From the IMG/VR virus record IMGVR_UViG_3300010293_000049, positions 1 to 20,228 of that record: DNA of 20,228 nt; one strand, 5' to 3'. The DNA comes from a virus. Under the pieces are notes generated by a model, which made no database searches, was not told the DNA's origin, and saw only the letters and a program-made list of their open reading frames with translations. The position numbers were made by a program, and so were the translations under genes. How positions within the stretch are numbered: position 1 is the first letter of the stretch; every line of letters starts with the position of its first letter. This document shows positions 14,634 through 20,228 of the stretch, one piece after another.

Positions 14634-15551
14634 ATGAAAATGAAAGATGTTATTGAAGATTTTGATGATGATTCTGTAGTTGAACATGATGAAAACAGAT
14701 CGGAAAAAAAGATGTTGGAACTTATGGCGCAAATGCAAAAGAGTGCGTCTCAAGTCACGACAAACAGTGTTCCGAACAAATCTAATAATATAGGTTTAAC
14801 TGTTAAGCCTGAAGACGACATTAATTATTGGGATATAGAAGATCTTCCCACTAAATACAAATTGTATCCTGATGGTACAATGATTAAGGCTAGACCGTTA
14901 AAAGTTATAGAGATTAAAAAATTAACGGCATTAACAGAAGATAATGCTGATAATATTGTTAATGACATTTTACGTAAGACCGTTCGTGGAATAGATATCA
15001 ATGAGATATATTCTGCTGATAAAATGTATATATTGTTATGGTTAAGAGCTAATTCTTTTAGAGACAATAGATATGTTGTTGGTTTTAATTGTAATATGTG
15101 TTCAAAAGAAACATCGTATCATTTTGATATTTCAAATGTTATTGTAGATTATCTTAATGATGAATACAATCCTAATGATACATTGTCTTTATCGAATGGG
15201 GATGTTCTTAAATTTAAACTCCTTCAGATTAAAGATGAATTAGCATTGAAGTCATTTAATATGAAACATCGTAGTATTTTTGAAAAATCGGGAGAAGAAG
15301 TAGATGATGAATTATTGTCAATATCTTTTATGATAGATACCATTAACGGACATAATGAAGATTCTATAAAGAAATATGAATATTTATTAAATATGGATCC
15401 GGGTGATTTTGCATCATTAACTACTAAACTCAGTAAGACTAACGTTGGTATAAAATCATATATGAATGTTAAGTGTACGGAATGTGGAGGTGAGTCCCAA
15501 GTTGGACTTACGTTTCACTCCGACTTCTTTCTTCCCGCGTATAGAGCTTAA
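14634..15551 (+). CDS. Baseplate hub assembly protein, T4 gp26-type (PF12322-like), with zinc site
   Basis: This 305-residue protein begins with an acidic, disordered stretch. The folded part starts near residue 62 (YWDIEDLPTKYKLYPDGTMI). Two CxxC pairs, CNMC at 153-156 and CTEC at 281-284, could bind one zinc. The pattern agrees with the T4 baseplate protein family that includes gp26 and related hub assembly factors in many myoviruses. It lies just before the tape-measure-like gene, the place of the tail assembly chaperone in other tailed phages. Its end overlaps another open frame by 86 bases and may be extended by frameshifting. AAGGA before the ATG sets the start. Confidence 0.72.
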   Translation: MKMKDVIEDFDDDSVVEHDENRSEKKMLELMAQMQKSASQVTTNSVPNKSNNIGLTVKPEDDINYWDIEDLPTKYKLYPDGTMIKARPLKVIEIKKLTALTEDNADNIVNDILRKTVRGIDINEIYSADKMYILLWLRANSFRDNRYVVGFNCNMCSKETSYHFDISNVIVDYLNDEYNPNDTLSLSNGDVLKFKLLQIKDELALKSFNMKHRSIFEKSGEEVDDELLSISFMIDTINGHNEDSIKKYEYLLNMDPGDFASLTTKLSKTNVGIKSYMNVKCTECGGESQVGLTFHSDFFLPAYRA

Positions 15552-15765
15552 TGACATATTAGAAATAGAATTTCAATTGACAAAGGCATTAACTATTCCT
15601 TTCGATTATAATAAATGGGAATATTATGAATTTGTCTGGAGATTTGAACGCCTTGTCGATGACAGAAATTCTGAAAATGAGGCAGCTAAAGCGTCCCAAG
15701 GACGAACATCTATTTCTAATCTCGGTATAAATATGTCTCAAATGGGAATGAATAAAAATGGCTGA
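15466..15765 (+). CDS. Overlapping frame, probable +1 frameshift extension of the hub chaperone
   Basis: This frame is open from 15466 to the TGA at 15763-15765 and overlaps the previous gene by 86 bases. Its first ATG has no ribosome site. The part beyond the upstream stop, from about PRIELNDILEIEFQLT to YYEFVWRFERLVDD, looks like a folded helical protein, while the part inside the overlap looks like a shadow of the other frame. Slipping +1 at CCC (15534-15536, next base G) would join FHSDFFLP to RIELNDILEIEF and give about 376 residues. This resembles the G/GT-type tail assembly chaperone arrangement, or T4 gp26 plus gp51. An independent short gene or a sequence error are the alternatives. 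The end overlaps the next ATG (ATGGCTGA). Confidence 0.6.
   Translation: MLSVRNVEVSPKLDLRFTPTSFFPRIELNDILEIEFQLTKALTIPFDYNKWEYYEFVWRFERLVDDRNSENEAAKASQGRTSISNLGINMSQMGMNKNG
15726..15733 (+). promoter_or_regulatory. TATAAATA motif before the tape-measure-like gene
   Basis: Exact late octamer inside the end of the overlapping frame, 24 bases before ATG 15758. The leader would be short, about 10-15 bases, so function is uncertain. Confidence 0.3.
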
Positions 15766-17956
15766 AAAAGAAAATAGTAATGACTTTTTAAATGGTGTTC
15801 GAATAGAACAATTCATTAAAAGTAATAACGATCAACTTAAAAGTGCTCTTGGTGGTCTAGGAAAAGACACCACCAAGAGCTTTTCGGCTATCCTATCTAA
15901 TCAGAAGATTCAAATAAAATCATTAACATCTATAGATAAGACAACAAAAGTTTTATCTAGTAATGTATTAAAGATGTTAAAAACTCAAGATAATATCCTT
16001 AAGGTTTTATCTAAAGATAATAAAGATAAACTTTCAGGTAAATCTATACAAGATAATATCCTTAAGGCTTTATCTAAAGATAATAAAAAAGATAAAAAAG
16101 ATAAAAAAGCAGGAACAAATATTTTTGATGCGGTTAAGAGTAAAAAGTCGGCTCCTGAACCTAAAAAAGATTTATTTAAACGTGTGGGCTTTGATAAAGA
16201 TAATAATAGTCTATTGAAAAAAATAAATAAGGGCATAAATATTATGTCTAAAGCTAAATCGGCACTTCCCGGACTTGTTGGTGGTGGACTTGCTGCATTA
16301 TTTGCCGGTGGAGGTATTTTAGGATTCCTTCTTACAGGTAAAACAGAAATGCTTGGTAATATATCAAAAGGATTACAATTTGGATTACAGATAGGTGGTA
16401 AGGCATTACCAAAAGCACTTCAAAGTAGTAAGTTTATGAAGGGTATTCCTGGTGTTGGGTTGATTACTAGTTTGATTACGGGTGTTATGAGATTTAAACG
16501 TGGTGATATAACAGGGGGTCTTATTGATCTTGCGGGTGGGTTAGCTGGTATTATTCCGGGTTTTGGAACAGCGGCATCCATAGCATTGACAATGTATAAT
16601 ATGAAACGTGATTTGACGATGACAAAGGGTGAACAAGCCAAAGAGGGTAAAGATCTAACTAATTTTTATCGTAATAAAGAAAATTTAAAAATGGTTCCTG
16701 GTATTGGGGCTATTGTATGGTTCAATGAAGGTCGAGAGTTATGGGCTAAAGGTGATAAACTGGGTGCTATTAAAGCATTTGCTCGTAGCGGACTGAATAT
16801 TGCGGGATTTGATCTTGTGGCTGCCATTGTTGAGGGGAATAATTCTAACAAACAAAATAGGGAGTTAAAACAAAAAGCTGATAAGGATAACGCTTCTTTT
16901 GAATCATATAAAAACACTTTAAATAAAATGTCCTCTAACCAAAAAGAATCTTGGCTTAATCATGCAAAGAGTCAGGGGTGGGATATGAAAGCTAGAATGG
17001 CTAATATTGACACATATATGTCATCTAATCCAGGATCAGCAGACGGAAAAGAGGCAGATTCGTCAACATTGGGTAATATATCTAATAATTTTGTAAAAAT
17101 TATGGCCCGTAATGTTTCATCCTCTAGTGGTGTTAGTGATGTTAATGCTGGGAGTGATGTAATAGATTCTGTTCCTAAAGGTATAGGTGTAACACCCCCT
17201 GCTCCTTCAAATTATATAACACCTATTATGGAAGATGAATCTGTATTAAAGGATAGACCTGAATCGTGGAAATCTTATTCTATATATAAGCCATGGAACC
17301 CTAATATTTCCGGTGTGCGTGATGATGTATGGAATAATTTTATTGGTATGGCATACGAATATAATAAATTAACCGATGGTGGGAAAATACAAATTAATTC
17401 AGCATATCGTGATCCGTCTAAACAACAGAAACTATATGATCAATATTTAAAAGATAAGGCTGCTGGTAAAAATCCTAGTCCTGTTGCCCCTCCTGGTAGA
17501 TCTATGCATAACTATGGGTATGCTATGGATATAAATGGTTCTGATGGTGATAAATTAGCTAGTATGGGATTACTTAGTAAGTGGAAGTTTCATCGACCTG
17601 TCGGTAAGCCTGGAGAGAAGGGATGGGAACCTTGGCATATAGAGCCTATAGGATTGGATAAAAATGCTATACGAAATGGTGATTCTCAAGGTGATCCTTC
17701 AGCAAAACCATCGGGTATAGGTGATAGTGCAACATTAAATCCTGTGTCTATTAGCTCGTCAGGAATGCCGTCTGTAAACTTACCACAAGGAACGGTATCA
17801 CCAAAAGCCACACCTCAACAAATAATGAATGTTAAATTAACATCTGCTGATATTGAGGCACTTGCACTTGCATTTGGTAAACAATTATCTAATATACCTA
17901 CACCAAAAACAACTACTGTTAAATCTAATTCTGGAAGCCCTAGAGGTAATTTATGA
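15758..17956 (+). CDS. Tape-measure-like tail protein with M15 (VanY-type) peptidase domain
   Basis: This 732-residue protein has a Lys-rich helical N-terminus (1-160) and a glycine-rich hydrophobic stretch near 167-192 (PGLVGGGLAALFAGGGILGF). Further hydrophobic segments lie near 225-285 (IDLAGGLAGIIPGFGTAAS). This layout is typical of tape measure or hub-lumen proteins that enter the host envelope. Residues about 510-635 are a D,D-carboxypeptidase-like M15 domain: NSAYRDPSKQQKLYDQYL, then SMHNYGYAMDING with ligands His584 and Asp591, and WEPWHIEP with Glu624 and His627. All expected zinc and catalytic residues are present, so it probably cuts peptidoglycan peptides during entry. The C-terminus is Ser/Pro-rich. 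The ATG overlaps the preceding frame. The peptidase call is firm, the tape-measure call less so. Confidence 0.8.
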   Translation: MAEKENSNDFLNGVRIEQFIKSNNDQLKSALGGLGKDTTKSFSAILSNQKIQIKSLTSIDKTTKVLSSNVLKMLKTQDNILKVLSKDNKDKLSGKSIQDNILKALSKDNKKDKKDKKAGTNIFDAVKSKKSAPEPKKDLFKRVGFDKDNNSLLKKINKGINIMSKAKSALPGLVGGGLAALFAGGGILGFLLTGKTEMLGNISKGLQFGLQIGGKALPKALQSSKFMKGIPGVGLITSLITGVMRFKRGDITGGLIDLAGGLAGIIPGFGTAASIALTMYNMKRDLTMTKGEQAKEGKDLTNFYRNKENLKMVPGIGAIVWFNEGRELWAKGDKLGAIKAFARSGLNIAGFDLVAAIVEGNNSNKQNRELKQKADKDNASFESYKNTLNKMSSNQKESWLNHAKSQGWDMKARMANIDTYMSSNPGSADGKEADSSTLGNISNNFVKIMARNVSSSSGVSDVNAGSDVIDSVPKGIGVTPPAPSNYITPIMEDESVLKDRPESWKSYSIYKPWNPNISGVRDDVWNNFIGMAYEYNKLTDGGKIQINSAYRDPSKQQKLYDQYLKDKAAGKNPSPVAPPGRSMHNYGYAMDINGSDGDKLASMGLLSKWKFHRPVGKPGEKGWEPWHIEPIGLDKNAIRNGDSQGDPSAKPSGIGDSATLNPVSISSSGMPSVNLPQGTVSPKATPQQIMNVKLTSADIEALALAFGKQLSNIPTPKTTTVKSNSGSPRGNL
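15845..15880 (+). repeat. Perfect 12-base inverted repeat inside the tape-measure-like gene
   Basis: GCTCTTGGTGGT (15845-15856) and ACCACCAAGAGC (15869-15880) enclose a 12-base loop and are followed by TTTT. It looks like an intrinsic terminator or attenuator but lies about 30 codons into an open gene. Confidence 0.7.
15986..16087 (+). repeat. Two 39-base direct repeat copies with 63-base period
   Basis: Copies at 15986-16024 and 16049-16087 differ at one base and encode QDNILKVLSKDNK and QDNILKALSKDNK. The 63-base period is 21 codons, so the duplication keeps frame. Confidence 0.85.
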
Positions 17957-18960
17957 TAACGAGTGTTATAGATAGAGATTTGTGGACATCTTTAAATAAT
18001 AACTTTAAGGATTATTCTTCGTCATATGATGGGGCATTGGGTTTTAATTTAGTTAAACTTCGACCTAATCTTAAGACATGGCCATCGCATCGTAAAAATG
18101 ATGATGCTGCTAAAGCGGCAATAGATAAAACTATTACAGGTATTATGATAAATGAATTTAATTATTCTATGGATTCTGAATGGGGTACGATGGAAACACC
18201 AATTGACAGTGGACTCGGATCGGTTATTGGTGGTGTTGGTACAATGGGTGGCGGAGGAGAAATGGGATATGTTTATAGAAGTAAAAAATATTGGAAAAAG
18301 AGTGGATACTTAAAAGTTAGTCCGGAAATTCGTATAATAGATATTGATGGTACTGGTTTGCCATTAGTGGTTGCACGAACATTGTTACTGTGGACTGTTG
18401 CATATAGTATACCAGAGAATTCTTTTTTTAAGTCAACAGAGACACGATTAAAAAATGCTTATAATAGTCTTATTACCGAAAATGTTCAAAAAATACAGAA
18501 AGTTCAGAGAGAAGATAATGGGGATAGCGCTTTTGCGGAGTCACTTGTTAATGGTATAGCAAATACCGCTCAAGCGGGTGTTAATTTTTTAGAAGACATA
18601 GGTGATTTATTTTCATTAAGACAATCTCCTCCACCATTGCATGTTGATATTGGTAGAATATTTAGTCATAGTGATATGGTATTAGATTCTGTGTCTTTTA
18701 AGTTTTCTAGGGAGTTTACGGACAAAGGACCGTTATATATCGATGCCACATTGGATTTGAGCACTAGAAAGATGATAAGTAATATTGATGATACTGGTCT
18801 TTTAGGTTCGGTTGGACATGTCCAAATCGTGAATAGTTCTAAAACTCCCATAGAGAGTTCTTTAGATGCCCCTGCCCCTCCTCCTTTGCTTGCTCCAACA
18901 CCACCAACAATAGATCCACAAAAACAAAAGGCTGGTTTTGTCCCAGTTTTTAGGTTTTAG
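17953..18960 (+). CDS. Putative baseplate or tube-cap protein, gp48-like candidate
   Basis: This 335-residue protein has an ATG overlapping the stop of the peptidase gene (ATGA), implying coupled translation. I do not recognise the N-terminal half with certainty. It includes a Gly-rich loop near residues 90-103. The C-terminal half has PLHVDIGRIFSHSDMVLDSV, then FSREFTDKGPLYIDATLDLS, a strand pattern like the tube-contacting end of T4 gp48-type proteins (ligand strand, 'F-s-k-e', 'G-p-l', beta strand, S-x-R). The tail is a Pro/Ala-rich flexible segment. Position between a tape-measure-like gene and gp53 supports a baseplate role. The specific name is inference. Confidence 0.5.
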   Translation: MITSVIDRDLWTSLNNNFKDYSSSYDGALGFNLVKLRPNLKTWPSHRKNDDAAKAAIDKTITGIMINEFNYSMDSEWGTMETPIDSGLGSVIGGVGTMGGGGEMGYVYRSKKYWKKSGYLKVSPEIRIIDIDGTGLPLVVARTLLLWTVAYSIPENSFFKSTETRLKNAYNSLITENVQKIQKVQREDNGDSAFAESLVNGIANTAQAGVNFLEDIGDLFSLRQSPPPLHVDIGRIFSHSDMVLDSVSFKFSREFTDKGPLYIDATLDLSTRKMISNIDDTGLLGSVGHVQIVNSSKTPIESSLDAPAPPPLLAPTPPTIDPQKQKAGFVPVFRF

Positions 18961-18970
18961 GTAGGTATAT

Positions 18971-19309
18971 ATGATATTTAGTAGATTTAAAAGAACTAAT
19001 TTTTTATCAAAAGTCACGAATATGGATGGTGCTCTTGAATATGATATGATATTAAGTAATTGGGATTTATTCGAAATTAAAAATCCTATTAGATTTGATA
19101 ATGTACAATATGGTGAAGTTCAAAGACCTGATTTATTATCATATAGAATTTATGGTTCATCGGAGTATTGGTGGATTTTGTGTAAGTTTAATCAGATAGA
19201 TGATGTATGGAATGATATGTATGTCGGAATGGATTTAATTATCCCTAGTATTCAAGATATACAATTATTTTATAGTAATGTTCGTAAAAGAGTGAGAGCA
19301 AATGGCTAG
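18971..19309 (+). CDS. 53: Baseplate wedge protein, T4 gp53-like
   Basis: This 112-residue protein has the gp53 hallmark: LLSYRIYGSSEYWWILCKFN (about residues 55-74), comparable with the ANAIYGNPQLYWVLLMCN segment of T4 gp53. It is followed by a D-x-W and a VGMDLIIPS segment as in small LysM-like endings of this family. T4 gp53 is larger (196), so this is a compact version without the long C-terminal extension. gp53 bridges wedge units when the baseplate closes around the hub. A short AGG lies five bases before the ATG. Its end overlaps the next gene by eight bases (ATGGCTAG). Confidence 0.82.
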   Translation: MIFSRFKRTNFLSKVTNMDGALEYDMILSNWDLFEIKNPIRFDNVQYGEVQRPDLLSYRIYGSSEYWWILCKFNQIDDVWNDMYVGMDLIIPSIQDIQLFYSNVRKRVRANG

Positions 19310-20228
19310 TGAGCAACTATACACACTACAAGTTCTATTGAGTAATAATAAGGATGCTCCACCATCAACAGAAACTATGTTGGGTATTCCATATGAAAGT
19401 ATTATCAGTTTAGAAATAACTGAAAGTGTATTAACTTTACTTCCTAAAATAGATATTACCATTGCTGATAAAGGTACATTTATTGAAGGGTATCCTATTT
19501 CAGATAAAGATGTATTACATGTAACAATGAACAATAATACAGGTATGCCCGAGTCCGAAATATATGCTACATTTATAATCACGGGTGTCACTATATTATC
19601 TGACACATTTGATAACCAAGGAAATACTGTTAATATTGTAGGATACATGGCAGCAGATTTTGCATTTTCTCCTCATACATATAATGCCATAAGTGGTACA
19701 TCAGATTCAGTTATTAAAAAGATTGCAACTAAAATGGGATTAAAGTTTAAGGGTGATGCTAATGGCTATGAAAATATTTATTGGTATCAAGATGGTAATA
19801 ATTATCAATATTTAAAATATATTGCTAATCGATCGTATGTTCCCAATGATGGGGTTCTTGTTTATGGTACATTTGACGGGACGATAAATTACACAACAAT
19901 TAATACTAAACAATCAAAGAATGTGAAATTCGAAGGGGTGTATAATCGTGAACGAGTTCAAAATAATATTTTATTGGATGACGATTTAAAATATATGTTT
20001 TTTGATTCCTATGAAATTATGGATTTGTCTGAATTATATAATAACACATTAAATTATGGTGGAAATGTTGGTCATTACAATTTAGATACATATGACACAT
20101 TTATATTGTCTAATAAATCAAAATCAACTGATTTATTTAATAGAAATAAAAGATATTCTTCGGATGTAGTATTTAATGAAAATTACGGTATAGTTGGGGA
20201 TAAGACACTTCAAAATACAATATATAAG
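19302..20228 (+). CDS. Baseplate hub protein, gp27/gpD-like, 5' part
   Basis: The frame opens at ATG 19302, inside the gp53-like gene end, and runs 309 codons to the window edge without a stop. The sequence is beta-rich. Residues about 125-205, with DSVIKKIATKMGLKF, then YWYQDGNNYQYLKYIANRS and PNDGVLVYGTFDGTINY, follow the hub pattern seen in gp27, gpD and related late-control proteins: helix with IA, then W-x-Q-x(4-6)-N-x-x-x-L-x-x-I-A-x-R and a strand with DG. Such hubs form the trimer that seats the spike under the tail tube. The C-terminus is outside the window. Hub identity is inferred from pattern and gene position. Confidence 0.65.
   Translation, partial: MASEQLYTLQVLLSNNKDAPPSTETMLGIPYESIISLEITESVLTLLPKIDITIADKGTFIEGYPISDKDVLHVTMNNNTGMPESEIYATFIITGVTILSDTFDNQGNTVNIVGYMAADFAFSPHTYNAISGTSDSVIKKIATKMGLKFKGDANGYENIYWYQDGNNYQYLKYIANRSYVPNDGVLVYGTFDGTINYTTINTKQSKNVKFEGVYNRERVQNNILLDDDLKYMFFDSYEIMDLSELYNNTLNYGGNVGHYNLDTYDTFILSNKSKSTDLFNRNKRYSSDVVFNENYGIVGDKTLQNTIYK

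Noticed and set aside
15486-15504. GGAGG followed by TTG as an independent start for the overlapping frame
   Set aside because: Spacing is long for TTG and the GGAGG encodes conserved Cys-Gly-Gly of the zinc site, so it is more likely coding; not fully excluded.
19265-19648. Minus-strand 127-codon frame at the hub gene start
   Set aside because: It lies opposite two well-supported overlapping genes and all other genes are on the + strand.
1-20228. tRNA genes, CRISPR arrays, insertion sequences, attachment sites
   Set aside because: Gaps are short and show no cloverleaf, spaced repeats, transposase or terminal repeats; no integrase was seen.

Overview
The window is a one-directional, AT-rich (roughly one third G+C by eye) stretch of a T4-like contractile-tailed phage (myovirus) genome. 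It holds much of the head and tail structural module and the DNA-packaging genes. Everything reads on the + strand. The assignment rests on recognisable T4-family proteins: prohead protease (gp21), scaffold (gp22), major capsid protein (gp23), neck (gp13-like), sheath stabiliser (gp15), small and large terminase (gp16, gp17), sheath (gp18), tube (gp19), hub assembly protein (gp26/PF12322 type), baseplate wedge gp53 and a hub-like protein. Intergenic gaps repeatedly carry the exact T4 late-promoter octamer TATAAATA, so late transcription probably uses a gp55-like sigma factor. Nothing here fixes the host, although strong AGGAGG-type ribosome sites show a Shine-Dalgarno-using bacterium.

Layout: 1-3378 is the head module (end of an unknown gene, protease, scaffold, major capsid protein, terminator). 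3443-7348 holds an unknown protein with an AT-hook-like motif, the gp13-like neck protein, two very acidic unknowns, the gp15-like sheath stabiliser and the gp16-like small terminase. 7361-10858 is the large terminase. 10960-14607 is sheath, tube and a second tube-like protein. 14634-20228 is hub and baseplate: a zinc-site hub chaperone with an overlapping frame that looks like a +1 frameshift extension, a tape-measure-like protein with an M15 peptidase domain, a gp48-like candidate, gp53 and the start of a gp27/gpD-like hub protein. Compared with T4, the 21-22-23 block lies before 13-15-16-17-18-19 instead of after it, and no gp14 homologue is recognised.

The most striking feature is the large terminase. 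It is broken into three separate genes by two split inteins. Both have the rare atypical geometry of a very short N-half (34 and 30 residues) and a long C-half (115 residues each). The first interrupts the Walker A motif between GK and ST. The second lies between the ATPase and nuclease domains. The second gap carries an intact HNH-like homing endonuclease gene. The first gap holds only 30 codons resembling the C-terminal tail of a Vsr/EDxHD-type homing endonuclease. This fits two 'fractured gene' insertions at different stages of endonuclease gain and loss, and a packaging motor that needs two protein trans-splicing reactions. The predicted spliced terminase is 509 residues (86 + 185 + 238).
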